From Nonlabens ulvanivorans (lineage in GTDB: Bacteria > Bacteroidota > Bacteroidia > Flavobacteriales > Flavobacteriaceae), in NCBI RefSeq assembly GCF_000732625.1, contig NZ_JPJI01000032.1, positions 558,001 to 622,000 of the forward strand: DNA of 64,000 nt. The letters run 5' to 3'. Under the pieces are notes generated by a model that was given only the letters and a program-made list of their open reading frames with translations, was not told the DNA's origin and made no database searches. Made by a program: the position numbers and the translations under genes. Shown here piece by piece: positions 24,894 through 33,182 of this stretch (positions within the stretch are counted from its first letter, which is position 1; every line of letters starts with the position of its first letter).

Positions 24894-25169
24894 ATGAATC
24901 TTAATAAAAGGCAAGAGTATCTAGATCTAGGTAATGCATTACCTAATCAATATTATCACTTAAAATTTGATAATCATTGCTATTGGCGCATTGCTTTAGA
25001 CAATACTTTATTTGCAAAATGGAGTGAAGTAGTACCAGCTCCAGCTTATAGAAATATTACAGAGGATCAATTAGATTATGCAATCCATTTATTAAAAAGC
25101 TATCAAAAAGACGAGCAACTTTTATTAGAACACAATCGTATATCTTTAATTTATCGCGGTAAGAAATAG
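24894..25169 (+). CDS. Conserved-looking 91-residue protein, unknown
   Basis: 91 residues, soluble, no signal. Features: KFDNHCYWRIALDNTLFAKWSEVVPAP, rich in aromatic residues, followed by an amphipathic helix (LDYAIHLLKSYQ) and a basic end. The composition reads as a real protein. I do not recognise a named family. One base separates it from the preceding membrane protein gene. Confidence 0.58.
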   Translation: MNLNKRQEYLDLGNALPNQYYHLKFDNHCYWRIALDNTLFAKWSEVVPAPAYRNITEDQLDYAIHLLKSYQKDEQLLLEHNRISLIYRGKK

Positions 25170-25252
25170 TACGATAATTAGACTATACAAATAATAATTA
25201 ATTTAAATAGGTGAGTCACGATTTGTGATTTTCATCTGTGTGTAAAGTGAAT

Positions 25253-25513
25253 ATGAGAAAAGAAGCTTCTATTATAATACATCAATTAAGAACAGCAGTT
25301 CATCCTCAAAAGAAATTGATGGAGATATGGCGTGATCTTGAAGAATTTGATGAAAAAGATCGAGAAGAAACACTGGATGATCTAGATGCTAGACGTCAAG
25401 AATTTATGGCGACTGGCGATGAAGAATTTGGAAATATGCTAGAGAAAATAATTACTGACATAAGAATAGGAGTGAAGCCACCACAGCCCAAAGTGGTTCC
25501 AAAACAATTTTAA
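25253..25513 (+). CDS. 86-residue acidic protein, unknown
   Basis: 86 residues from the ATG at 25253; a GTG five codons upstream is possible. Highly charged and helical (WRDLEEFDEKDREETLDDLDARRQ), ending in a Pro-rich basic tail (KPPQPKVVPKQF). No signal or membrane segment. No family recognised. Directly followed (2-bp gap) by the GNAT gene. Confidence 0.55.
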   Translation: MRKEASIIIHQLRTAVHPQKKLMEIWRDLEEFDEKDREETLDDLDARRQEFMATGDEEFGNMLEKIITDIRIGVKPPQPKVVPKQF

Positions 25514-25515
25514 AA

Positions 25516-25956
25516 ATGGAAGTAATAGTTAAATCATTTTCTGACTTTAATATTCAAGAATTATATGATGTACTACAATTGCGTACTGAAGTTTTTGTGG
25601 TAGAACAAGACTGTGTTTATCAAGATATGGATGGTAAGGATCAAAAAGCTATTCATATTGTAGGATATATAAATGATAAACTTGTAGCTTATACTCGTGT
25701 GTTTCAACCAGGTGATTATTTTAAACAAGCTAGTATAGGTAGAGTAGTAGTAAATCCAGAAAATCGTGGCGCGGCCTACGGCCAGAAAATCATGACTGCG
25801 AGTATTGATTATTGTAAAAATCAAGGATTTCCATCCATTAAAATATCTGCTCAATGTTATCTAGATAGATTTTATAAAGATTTAGGTTTTATGGCTACAG
25901 GTGAAAAATATCTAGAAGACGGAATTCCTCATCAAGCGATGACTTTAGAATTTTAA
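25516..25956 (+). CDS. GNAT-family N-acetyltransferase (ElaA-like)
   Basis: 146 residues, cytosolic. ElaA-type opening LQLRTEVFVVEQDCVYQDMDGKD, acetyl-CoA-binding motif A around VNPENRGAAYGQKIM (residues about 79-93, the R/Q-x-x-G-x-G/A part), and a C-terminal FYKDLGFMATGEKYLEDGIPHQAM typical of the ElaA branch. Transfers an acetyl group from acetyl-CoA; substrate unknown. Three bases before the Crp/Fnr gene. Confidence 0.85.
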   Translation: MEVIVKSFSDFNIQELYDVLQLRTEVFVVEQDCVYQDMDGKDQKAIHIVGYINDKLVAYTRVFQPGDYFKQASIGRVVVNPENRGAAYGQKIMTASIDYCKNQGFPSIKISAQCYLDRFYKDLGFMATGEKYLEDGIPHQAMTLEF

Positions 25957-25958
25957 AT

Positions 25959-26582
25959 ATGGCCTTTACTGATCTTCATAAACAGTTTCCGTTTTTTAAT
26001 AAAACACTGGTGGATACTATTAATCGAGAATGTGACATTATTACTGTGCCTCATCATCAAGAGATTTTACGCAAAGGTCAGTATGTAAAGGTGATACCAG
26101 TGGTGTTAAAAGGACTGTTGCGAGTTTATACTACCCATGATGATAAAGAATTATTACTATATCATATAAAAGCAAGTGAGAGCTGTGTGATGTCCTTTGC
26201 AGCAGGTATTAAAAATGGAACCAGTGAGATTTATGCACAGACATTAGAAGATACAGAAATACTTTTACTACCTGCAGACAGACTTAAAAAATGGCTGCAG
26301 CAATATCCAGAGTTAAATCTACTTTTTAACTCACAATATGAGATGCGCTATGCAGATTTATTAAACACTATAGAGAATATGGTGTTTCATAAAATGGACG
26401 AGCGTATTTTAAATTTACTGCACGATAAAGCAGCATTAACTAATTCTCAAATAATTAAAATCTCTCATCAAGCGCTTGCAGACGATCTGGCTACATCTCG
26501 AGAGGTGATTAGTCGTGTTTTAAAAAAATTAGAGAACGATAACAAACTTGTTTTATCACATCAAACTATTAAAATTCTTTAG
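25959..26582 (+). CDS. Crp/Fnr-family transcriptional regulator
   Basis: 207 residues. N-terminal cyclic-nucleotide-binding-type beta-barrel (about 15-120), a long dimerisation helix (about 120-145) and a C-terminal winged helix (about 145-205) with the recognition helix LADDLATSREVISRVLKKLE, which keeps the Glu-x-x-x-Arg contact pair of Crp/Fnr proteins. No Cys cluster is visible for an iron-sulfur sensor, though two Cys (residues about 26 and 74) exist; the effector is unknown. Directly downstream of its stop is a dyad GTGACTTAAGTCAC that could be its own or its target operator for the next gene. Confidence 0.87.
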   Translation: MAFTDLHKQFPFFNKTLVDTINRECDIITVPHHQEILRKGQYVKVIPVVLKGLLRVYTTHDDKELLLYHIKASESCVMSFAAGIKNGTSEIYAQTLEDTEILLLPADRLKKWLQQYPELNLLFNSQYEMRYADLLNTIENMVFHKMDERILNLLHDKAALTNSQIIKISHQALADDLATSREVISRVLKKLENDNKLVLSHQTIKIL

Positions 26583-26584
26583 TT

Positions 26585-26598
26585 GTGACTTAAGTCAC
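26585..26598. promoter_or_regulatory. Crp/Fnr-type operator palindrome
   Basis: GTGACTTAAGTCAC, a perfect 14-base palindrome; read as TGTGA-CTTAAG-TCACT it matches the Crp-type TGTGA-N6-TCACA in nine of ten positions. It sits between the Crp/Fnr stop and the DUF2892 gene. Confidence 0.6.
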
Positions 26599-26652
26599 TT
26601 TTTAAGAACGTACACTAGACTACTATTGTATCTCATTTTAAAAGTATAAGTA

Positions 26653-26859
26653 ATGAAGAAAAATTTAGGAAACATCGATAGAATAGTAAGAGTATTATTT
26701 GCAGTAATAGTATCTATTTTATTCTTTACTAATGTAATAACAGGTACACTAGGAATTATTTTATTAATTGTAGGTGGTGTATTATTAGCCACTAGTTTTA
26801 TGAACTTTTGTCCATTATATGCAGTTTTAGGGATTAATAGTTGCCCAGTAAAAAAGTAA
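26653..26859 (+). CDS. DUF2892 (YgaP-type) small membrane protein
   Basis: 68 residues with two membrane helices (about 14-31 and 34-52). The sequence NLGNIDRIVRVLFAVIV and the FMNFCPLYAVLGINSCPVKK end, with the two conserved cysteines, are the DUF2892 pattern. In other bacteria such domains are found with rhodanese and sulfur or redox stress genes. The likely Crp/Fnr operator lies just upstream, so regulation by the neighbouring regulator is plausible. Confidence 0.83.
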   Translation: MKKNLGNIDRIVRVLFAVIVSILFFTNVITGTLGIILLIVGGVLLATSFMNFCPLYAVLGINSCPVKK

Positions 26860-26871
26860 ATAATAGACAAA

Positions 26872-26916
26872 AAAAGCTCAATATTTTGAAAGAAACCTTC
26901 ATCATATTGAGCTTTT
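26872..26916. terminator. Bidirectional intrinsic terminator
   Basis: 13-base arms AAAAGCTCAATAT (26872-26884) and ATATTGAGCTTTT (26904-26916); shared by the DUF2892 gene and the convergent TonB receptor gene. Confidence 0.85.
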
Positions 26917-26934
26917 AATAAAAGTAAAATTTAC

Positions 26935-29145
26935 TTAATCATCATGATGTCCATGACCGTGATGACTTTTATTACCAAATGGTTTCCATATGATTCCTGC
27001 ACTTAAGATAAAACCATCTGTAGGCGCATAAATTTCATTAAAAGTAGGTACTCCAGTAATATCTGTAGTGACAGTAGGAGAGTAGCGGCTTTGTCTTCTA
27101 TCTGTTAGATTTTCAAAATTCATATATAGATTTCCCCAGTCAAAGTTTTTCATAACCAGCAGACCCATCAATAAAAAATCTTGAGAATCTGAGCCATCAA
27201 ATAAAAGTTGTTTACCAGTATAATAGGTTTCATAACCTATGCGCCATTTCTCATTTTCATACATAATAACGCTACCGGCATTATGTTTTGCAGTCAGTGG
27301 TTTTTGAGGATTACCATCTAGATAATTAAGTTGAGTGTCTATAAGTGCATAGTTTAAGAACCATTTAAAATCTTTATAAGAGAATTTAATATTAGTCTCT
27401 GCACCGCGACTGAAGGTAAAATCTGTTGCATTTGAATATTCAAACATTCCTGGACTAGTGGCACTGCTATTGAGTAATAATCCGTTATCTATGGCGGTTA
27501 AATAAAATAATTGATTAATCGAGAAATTAATCTGATCAGTAATAGCAAACCCATAATCAAAATCTAGATTCATACCATAAGAGGTCTCTGCCACTAATTC
27601 ATTTTTGTCTATCCCCATTACATTTTGAAAATTCAATCTTTCAGCATCTTCAGTAAATAAATCTGGAATTTTATAACCTAATCCACCACCTAAACGACTT
27701 GTAAACCTTCCATCACTTTTATATAATAAAGATGCTCTAGGTAACACAAAAGCACCCCAATCTGTTGTAAAATCTGTACGTAGACCAGTTTCTAATATCC
27801 AGTTATTATTAATATCTGTAATGTTATTTACAAAAGCACCTATGGTAGTATCTTTTTGATCACGTTCATTAATCTGCACGTCTTCGTCAAAGCTAGATGT
27901 ATATAAATTAGCTCCCAAAACCCAGTCAGTCTTTGTAGAATTAGTTTTATAATTTACCTCAGTAAATGTGTTGACCTGATTACCTTTAAAATCCATATTA
28001 GGAATCAGTAATTCTCTATTAAAATAAGCAATACTATTTTTAAACTGGAAGCTAGAATGATCTGTAAGTTGAGTATCCCATACCGCTTGTGTACTTAACC
28101 TGCGCGATATGTTTTGTTCTAGATATCCATTATTATTGCCATCTATAGCATCTAGATTTCCACCTTTACGATCGTCAAATGTACCGTTAAGACCTAGCCA
28201 TAAGGTTGTTTTCTCACTAGGATAATAAAATACTTTAGGATTTAGTGAAATGGTACGCGCTCGAGGTAAATTAGAATATTCATCTCCATCTGGATCATAC
28301 TCTTTTTGAGAATTTGCGCTTCCATAAAGCGTCATTCCCCATTTATCATTACGTGCACTGTAAAATACGTTTCCAGTAACTCCTAGGGCTTGTGTCCCTA
28401 CTAACATTAAATCTAGCTCTGCCTCATCATCTGGCGTTTTAGACTGCATATTTACCAGTCCTGCAATGGCACCACCACCATATAGTGTAGAAGAACTTCC
28501 TTTAATGATTTCAAATTGAGAAATATCTAATGGTGGTACTTGCATGATACTTAATCCACCAGCAAAGCCACCGTAAAGTGGAAATCCATCTTTTAACAAC
28601 TGTGTATATCGACCATCTAACCCTTGTATACGTATGGATTGATTTGCACTGCTTTGAGAGGTTTGTTGCATCTGTATACCGGTGCTTTCTCTCAGTACCA
28701 TAGCAATATTAGTACTGTTCATTGCTGTTTTTTCAATAAGCTCTTCTCCACCTATAAATTCTACTCGAGTAGGTGTGCGTTTAAAACTACGAGAAGATCG
28801 TGTAGACTGTATGACGATTTCTTCCAGTTCGCCTTTTGCCTCGTGTAGTTGAAATGTATAATCCAGTTGATCTGGTATAACAGCAGTAACGGTTTGTTTT
28901 TCATATCCTATAAAAGAAATGGTCAGTTCATAAGTTCCAGCTTCTAGGTTGTTAATGGTTCCTTTCCCGTTGATATCCATCATCGCACCTTTTTGGAGAT
29001 TTTGGATGGTAGCGTTTGCACCTAGTAATGGTTCGTTATTTTCTTCAGATACCACAGTGATGTTGATATCATAGGTTGTTTTGGATTGCGCTTTCGCGAA
29101 AGCGTAACACAGCAACAACATGCTGCATAAAATGATTTTTTTCAT
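26935..29145 (-). CDS. TonB-dependent outer-membrane receptor, probably for metals
   Basis: 736 residues. Signal peptide (about 1-20, CYAFAKAQS); carboxypeptidase-regulatory-like domain (about 25-105, with GTYELTISFIGYEKQTV); plug domain (about 110-220, with IRIQGLDGRYTQLLKDGFPLYGG) and a 22-strand barrel. The C-terminal end is His-rich (SHHGHGHHDD), and the upstream gene product is small, secreted and His/Cys-rich, pointing to Cu or Zn uptake or handling (inference). A palindrome copy forms the end of the signal peptide. The gene has its own terminator. Confidence 0.87.
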   Translation of the reverse strand: MKKIILCSMLLLCYAFAKAQSKTTYDINITVVSEENNEPLLGANATIQNLQKGAMMDINGKGTINNLEAGTYELTISFIGYEKQTVTAVIPDQLDYTFQLHEAKGELEEIVIQSTRSSRSFKRTPTRVEFIGGEELIEKTAMNSTNIAMVLRESTGIQMQQTSQSSANQSIRIQGLDGRYTQLLKDGFPLYGGFAGGLSIMQVPPLDISQFEIIKGSSSTLYGGGAIAGLVNMQSKTPDDEAELDLMLVGTQALGVTGNVFYSARNDKWGMTLYGSANSQKEYDPDGDEYSNLPRARTISLNPKVFYYPSEKTTLWLGLNGTFDDRKGGNLDAIDGNNNGYLEQNISRRLSTQAVWDTQLTDHSSFQFKNSIAYFNRELLIPNMDFKGNQVNTFTEVNYKTNSTKTDWVLGANLYTSSFDEDVQINERDQKDTTIGAFVNNITDINNNWILETGLRTDFTTDWGAFVLPRASLLYKSDGRFTSRLGGGLGYKIPDLFTEDAERLNFQNVMGIDKNELVAETSYGMNLDFDYGFAITDQINFSINQLFYLTAIDNGLLLNSSATSPGMFEYSNATDFTFSRGAETNIKFSYKDFKWFLNYALIDTQLNYLDGNPQKPLTAKHNAGSVIMYENEKWRIGYETYYTGKQLLFDGSDSQDFLLMGLLVMKNFDWGNLYMNFENLTDRRQSRYSPTVTTDITGVPTFNEIYAPTDGFILSAGIIWKPFGNKSHHGHGHHDD
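29089..29104. repeat. 16-bp palindrome copy 7 (exact, in signal peptide)
   Basis: Exact core within the TonB receptor gene; translated as AFAKA, where AKA followed by Gln is the signal-peptidase cleavage motif. Confidence 0.95.
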
Positions 29146-29197
29146 GTAAAATGTTTAAATAGACTAAAATAAAATGAGCACAATGCTCTTGAAGTTT

Positions 29198-29515
29198 CTA
29201 GCTATTTAATTGTGGTGGCTGCAAGATAGAGCCATCAAACCCGTCATAAACAGGACTGATATAAAAAGAAATTTGTGAATTAATTACCGGTAGTACTATA
29301 AACTCTAGTGGCTCAAATTCAAAAGAGATCACATGAACAGAGCAGCAATTACACTGGCAAAATGGTGAGCATTCATCTTCATGATCGTGATTATCATGGT
29401 CGTCGATATCTACAGTTTGTTCTACCTCATCATGCTGCTCAATATTACCATCATTACAAGGCATGATGTTGAGTCCTAGAAAATATATCGAGAAGATGAA
29501 TAATATAACTTTCAC
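29198..29515 (-). CDS. Small secreted His/Cys-rich protein (DUF6660-like)
   Basis: 105 residues from a GTG at 29515. Signal peptide (about 1-18) ends before a metal-ligand-rich stretch: DIDDHDNHDHEDECSPFCQCNCCSVHV, with clustered His/Asp and Cys. The C-terminal part is beta-rich. Such proteins are often coded just before metal-type TonB receptors in Flavobacteria, as here. Metal binding is inferred from composition only. A -7 element sits four bases before the start codon. Confidence 0.7.
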   Translation of the reverse strand: MKVILFIFSIYFLGLNIMPCNDGNIEQHDEVEQTVDIDDHDNHDHEDECSPFCQCNCCSVHVISFEFEPLEFIVLPVINSQISFYISPVYDGFDGSILQPPQLNS

Positions 29516-29519
29516 AAGA

Positions 29520-29527
29520 CAAAGATA
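29520..29527 (-). promoter_or_regulatory. Promoter -7 element four bases before the GTG start
   Basis: TATCTTTG on the minus strand ends four bases before the GTG at 29515, predicting a leaderless transcript. Confidence 0.55.
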
Positions 29528-29542
29528 CTAAAGCAATCAGAA

Positions 29543-30499
29543 CTATTTAGTAGCTCTTTTTAAGCGATCATTAATGGATTTTCCTAGGTCGTGATCTGGT
29601 AATCGTTGTGCTACAATCATGTCTAGATCTAGTTGATCTAGCTCGTGCATTGCGTTATATAATCTAGATGCAGCCTCTTTTAAATGTCCGGTTTTAGATA
29701 AATAATTTACCTGCGTTACTGCATAATCTGGATGATCTGTAGAGTGGAGTAGAAGTCCTATTTTTTTACCAGCATGTAGAGCGATAAATTCACTTATGTC
29801 ATCTACTAGATAAGTTGCCGTACGTGGTGCATAATGCTTCTCGAGCATTCCTGGTGCATTGGGTGCTTGCTCTTTATTATTTTTTACAGTGACAGGTCCT
29901 ATGATGGACGTGATATCTTCTAATGATATAGAGCCTAGTCTATAAACAACGGTCTTTTCATTTTCAAAGCCTATGATGGTGGACTCGATTCCGTTCTCGC
30001 AATTACCACCATCTAATACCATTTCTAGAGAACCATCAAAATAGTTTTTTACATGCTGTGCCGTCGTAGGACTAATATGCGTAAAAGGATTTGCACTAGG
30101 TGCCGCTACTGGGAAATCTAAGTTTCTTAATAATTCTAGGGTTAATTCATGCTGCGGCATTCTAATCCCAACAGTATCTTTTCCGGCAGTGATGAGGTCT
30201 GGAACATCATTCTTTTTAGGTAAAATAAGTGTTAAAGAACCTGGCCAAAAAGCTTGTGCCAGTTCTTTTGCTTTATCAGGAAAATTTACTGCCAGTTCCA
30301 TTACTTGCTCCATGCTATGAATATGCACTATCAGCGGATTAAAAAACGGGCGTTTTTTCATCTCAAAAATCTTCTTAATGGCAGTCTCGCTATAGATATT
30401 TCCAGCGAGTCCATAAACGGTCTCGGTAGGAATAGCAACGAGTTCTTCTCTCTTGAGAATTTCGGCAGCTTTTAAGATGTCTTTTGAAACTAGTGTCAT
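29543..30499 (-). CDS. tsaC: L-threonylcarbamoyladenylate synthase (Sua5 type)
   Basis: Makes threonylcarbamoyl-AMP from Thr, bicarbonate and ATP for t6A37 tRNA modification. 318 residues, thus the long Sua5 form: YrdC domain (about 10-200, with the KRPFFNPLIVHI and SANPFTHISPTTA motifs) plus the C-terminal Sua5 domain (about 215-318). Start ATG at 30499. No operon partner needed; downstream genes are convergent or unrelated. Confidence 0.92.
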   Translation of the reverse strand: MTLVSKDILKAAEILKREELVAIPTETVYGLAGNIYSETAIKKIFEMKKRPFFNPLIVHIHSMEQVMELAVNFPDKAKELAQAFWPGSLTLILPKKNDVPDLITAGKDTVGIRMPQHELTLELLRNLDFPVAAPSANPFTHISPTTAQHVKNYFDGSLEMVLDGGNCENGIESTIIGFENEKTVVYRLGSISLEDITSIIGPVTVKNNKEQAPNAPGMLEKHYAPRTATYLVDDISEFIALHAGKKIGLLLHSTDHPDYAVTQVNYLSKTGHLKEAASRLYNAMHELDQLDLDMIVAQRLPDHDLGKSINDRLKRATK

Positions 30500-30560
30500 G
30501 ATGCTTTTCCTAAACGTTTTAGGTGCTGCAAATATCGTTGTTATGGTTTATATTTTATTA

Positions 30561-30596
30561 TTTCTCAAGCGCAGAGTTAACCCTACACTTGAGAAA
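30561..30596 (-). terminator. Terminator-like hairpin after ACR3
   Basis: TTTCTCAAG (30561-30569) pairs with CTTGAGAAA (30588-30596) around an 18-base loop, downstream of the arsenic operon. No strong T tract follows, so the terminator call is weak. Confidence 0.3.
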
Positions 30597-30625
30597 TTAT
30601 AACGATGATTATGACGGTGATTCAT

Positions 30626-31657
30626 CTAATAATACTTCTTCTTCAACCAAAATGCCACACGTACCAGTAATATCAATGCGGGAACTTCTACCAGTGGTCC
30701 GATCACACCTGTAAACGCCTGACCAGAATTAAGTCCAAAAACCGCAATAGCAACTGCAATCGCTAATTCAAAATTATTTCCAGCTGCAGTAAAAGCAATT
30801 GCTGCGTTTTCACTGTAGGACGCACCACGATATTTACTGATAAAAAATCCTATCAAGAACATGACTATGAAATAAATCATTAAAGGAACCGCAATCAATA
30901 ACACATCAAACGGAATTTCAACAATTAACTCACCTTTTAATGAGAACATTAAAATAATAGTAAGCAATAATGCCACTAAAGTAATAGGTGAAATAGCCGG
31001 AATAAATACGTTTTCATACCATTCTTTACCACGAGCTTTCACAAGAAAGTAACGACTTAAAATTCCCATTAAAAATGGAATTCCTAGATAGATAGCAACA
31101 CTTTCTGCAATGGTCGCAATTGATATATCTACAATTGCACCGTCAAAGCCGAAATAAGGCGGCAATACGGTTATAAACAACCATGCATAGAATGAGTATG
31201 CAAAAACTTGAAAAACGCTGTTTAAAGCGACTAATCCAGCTCCATATTCAGGAGAACCATCTGCTAGATCATTCCATACTAGTACCATGGCTATACAGCG
31301 TGCTAGACCTATTAAAATAAGTCCCACCATATATTCTGGATGATTCTGAAGAAATATTAACGCAAGTGCAAACATCAATACGGGACCTATTACCCAATTT
31401 AATAAAAGTGAGATACTTAATATCTTAGTGTTTTTAAAAACGACTGGTAAGAGTTTATAGTCTGCTTTTGCTAGCGGTGGATACATCATTAAAATAAGAC
31501 CTATTGCAATGGGAATATTAGTCGTTCCACTACTCATGTTGTTAATAGAAGTAGCTATAGTAGGTATATAATAACCTAATCCTACACCTATTGCCATGGC
31601 CAGAAATATCCATAGGGTTAAGTATTGATTGAGAAAGCTTAGTTTTTTAGTGCTCAT
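30626..31657 (-). CDS. arsB: ACR3-family arsenite efflux transporter
   Basis: 343 residues with ten membrane helices; exports arsenite (and antimonite) by the membrane potential. Shows ACR3 features: [24 protein letters not shown] with the conserved Cys in helix IV and a charged loop, and [18 protein letters not shown]. The symbol arsB is used here for ACR3-type pumps. Last gene of the arsenic operon; its ATG overlaps the arsC-like stop by four bases. Confidence 0.9.
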   Translation of the reverse strand: MSTKKLSFLNQYLTLWIFLAMAIGVGLGYYIPTIATSINNMSSGTTNIPIAIGLILMMYPPLAKADYKLLPVVFKNTKILSISLLLNWVIGPVLMFALALIFLQNHPEYMVGLILIGLARCIAMVLVWNDLADGSPEYGAGLVALNSVFQVFAYSFYAWLFITVLPPYFGFDGAIVDISIATIAESVAIYLGIPFLMGILSRYFLVKARGKEWYENVFIPAISPITLVALLLTIILMFSLKGELIVEIPFDVLLIAVPLMIYFIVMFLIGFFISKYRGASYSENAAIAFTAAGNNFELAIAVAIAVFGLNSGQAFTGVIGPLVEVPALILLVRVAFWLKKKYY

Positions 31658-32268
31658 AACTTAATTTCTGAAAAGACGTATTTTAATTCACTAGCTATTT
31701 GAAGACTACGTTCTTTATACGCAGCTGCTTGTCGGTCAGTACCATCAGCGATTTTAGGATCTTCATAAGTTATAGGTATTCTAGCTGAAGCACCTAATAT
31801 TAGTGGACAACCTTGATCTGCACTCGAGCAAGTCATAATGGCTGCAAATTGCTGCTGTACATTAAATGCTGCATTGAATTTCTTTGAAAATCCTATAATA
31901 GGATGATCGGTCTCATTATATCTGATGCTGTAAACAGGATTTTCATGTTGTGATAGTTTTTCAACTTGAAAACCTGCATCTTTTAAAGCTTCTGTAACTT
32001 CTGGAAATAACGCTGTAGCTTCTGTACCACCAGAATAACATTGTAAATTATTGATGCCATAAAAACTTCCTATAGCCTGTGCCCATGATTGTGAGAGGTG
32101 ACTACGTCGGGAATTATGTGTGCAAATAAAGTTAAGATTGACCTTTTGTTCTTTGTCAATTTGACTTTGAATATAATCTTTAAGTTGGTCTAGGATACGC
32201 TTTCGCGAAAGCGTAATTCCATCAATATTTAAATCTGTAATGGTTTGTTCTAAAGTAGAAAACATCAT
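31654..32268 (-). CDS. arsC: ArsC-like low-molecular-weight phosphatase-fold protein
   Basis: 204 residues from the ATG-ATG at 32268; the upstream start at 32307 lies inside the previous gene. LMW-PTP-type active-site loop CTHNSRR (CX5R) at residue 49 and downstream Asp/Cys region ([21 protein letters not shown]) fit thioredoxin-linked arsenate reductases. Reduces arsenate to arsenite, which the ACR3 pump exports; whether it is a reductase or a general phosphatase is not proven. A palindrome copy encodes LSRKR at residues 20-24. Confidence 0.8.
   Translation of the reverse strand: MMFSTLEQTITDLNIDGITLSRKRILDQLKDYIQSQIDKEQKVNLNFICTHNSRRSHLSQSWAQAIGSFYGINNLQCYSGGTEATALFPEVTEALKDAGFQVEKLSQHENPVYSIRYNETDHPIIGFSKKFNAAFNVQQQFAAIMTCSSADQGCPLILGASARIPITYEDPKIADGTDRQAAAYKERSLQIASELKYVFSEIKL
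32198..32213. repeat. 16-bp palindrome copy 8 (exact, in arsC-like gene)
   Basis: Exact core, translated in the frame LSRKR (preceded by a Thr codon, as the extended consensus predicts). Confidence 0.95.
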
Positions 32269-32281
32269 TTTATATTTTAAG

Positions 32282-32752
32282 TTAACAACAACCAGATCCT
32301 GGCGCACATGTATTTTGGGCTTCAGAAAGTTGAACTTTAGGTTTTTTTAATTGTTCTGGTGGTATACCGCAGGAATCTTTGGCAAGACAATCGGTCAATT
32401 TATTGGTAAGTAGAAAGTGTTCACCATTGTAATCGATACCAAATTTACCAATTGTTCCCGCTTGATATTCTACTTCTATTTCTACATCTGGTAGGCCTAA
32501 TTTATCCTGAGATAGCTCTATAATAGAAACTAATTTTTCTGGATGTAATCGATGATCATAATCGTTTGCTTCCCATAGTTGAAAATTAACTACAGTTTCT
32601 AGACGTTCTGTACCACCACAATCTATAAAGTGTTTTACAACTTTACCTACCTCAGTTACATGAAAGTGTGATGGTACCAGACTACCATCTGGTAATTTAA
32701 ATGCGATTTGTTCTAATTGTGATAGCTGATTTTTAAATGCGGATAGTTTCAT
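32282..32752 (-). CDS. DUF6428-type protein of the arsenic operon
   Basis: 156 residues, cytosolic. Opens with LPDGSLVPSHFHVTEVGKVVKHFIDCGG, a pattern I associate with DUF6428 proteins encoded next to arsR in Bacteroidetes. Ends in a Cys-rich tail CAPGSGCC, with other Cys at CLAKDSCG, which suggests thiol-metal(loid) binding (inference). Between arsR and arsC, 13 bases before arsC. Confidence 0.72.
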   Translation of the reverse strand: MKLSAFKNQLSQLEQIAFKLPDGSLVPSHFHVTEVGKVVKHFIDCGGTERLETVVNFQLWEANDYDHRLHPEKLVSIIELSQDKLGLPDVEIEVEYQAGTIGKFGIDYNGEHFLLTNKLTDCLAKDSCGIPPEQLKKPKVQLSEAQNTCAPGSGCC

Positions 32753-32767
32753 AGTATTTCTTTTATT

Positions 32768-32777
32768 GTAATATTAC
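32768..32777 (-). promoter_or_regulatory. Second ArsR-type dyad
   Basis: GTAATATTAC, part of TTGTAATATTACGATTAA, repeats the core of the dyad at arsR and lies 15 bases before the DUF6428 start codon, suggesting a second operator. Confidence 0.45.
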
Positions 32778-32798
32778 GATTAATAAATTCAAATTTTT

Positions 32799-33137
32799 TT
32801 AGCAACAATTTGTGTTGTTATCAGTTTCAAGATTTAATAAAGGAGATAGTAAGCTTTTCATGACGTCCCATTTCTCATAATCTAAACAATAACAAGTACT
32901 AGTGCCTTCTATATTTCCTTTAATAAGTCCTGCAGTTTTAAGTGCTTTTAAGTGTTGAGATATAGTAGGTTGTGCTAGTCCTATTTCTAAAACTAGATCA
33001 CCACATATACAAGTATCTTGTTTTAATAAGTATTGTACAATGGCTATGCGTGCAGGATGACCCAATGCTTTTGCCATTTGAGCCATTTGATTTTGTTGCT
33101 CTGTAAATATTTCAGTTTTAGTTGTTCCCATATTCAT
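32799..33137 (-). CDS. arsR: ArsR-family metalloregulator
   Basis: 112 residues, winged-helix dimer repressing the arsenic genes until As(III) binds. Visible: recognition helix QPTISQHLKALKTAGLI, and the alpha-3 sensing site TCICGDLV with a Cys-x-Cys pair as in As(III) sensors, plus a C-terminal Cys pair (NCC). The start at 33137 overlaps the operator dyad; Met 3 (33131) is an alternative. It heads the operon arsR-DUF6428-arsC-ACR3. Confidence 0.88.
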   Translation of the reverse strand: MNMGTTKTEIFTEQQNQMAQMAKALGHPARIAIVQYLLKQDTCICGDLVLEIGLAQPTISQHLKALKTAGLIKGNIEGTSTCYCLDYEKWDVMKSLLSPLLNLETDNNTNCC

Positions 33138-33152
33138 CGCAATATTACGATG
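33135..33152. promoter_or_regulatory. ArsR operator candidate (18-bp dyad)
   Basis: CATCGCAATATTACGATG, an 18-base near-perfect inverted repeat (one mismatched pair) that overlaps the arsR start codon. Confidence 0.6.
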
Positions 33153-33182
33153 AAGTGATTAAATAAAAAAGAATAATTGCTT

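Noticed and set aside
25211-25228. GTGAGTCAC and TCACGATTTGTGA before the 86-residue protein gene as a second Crp/Fnr site
   Set aside because: Half-sites are in the wrong relative orientation or spacing compared with the good palindrome at 26585.
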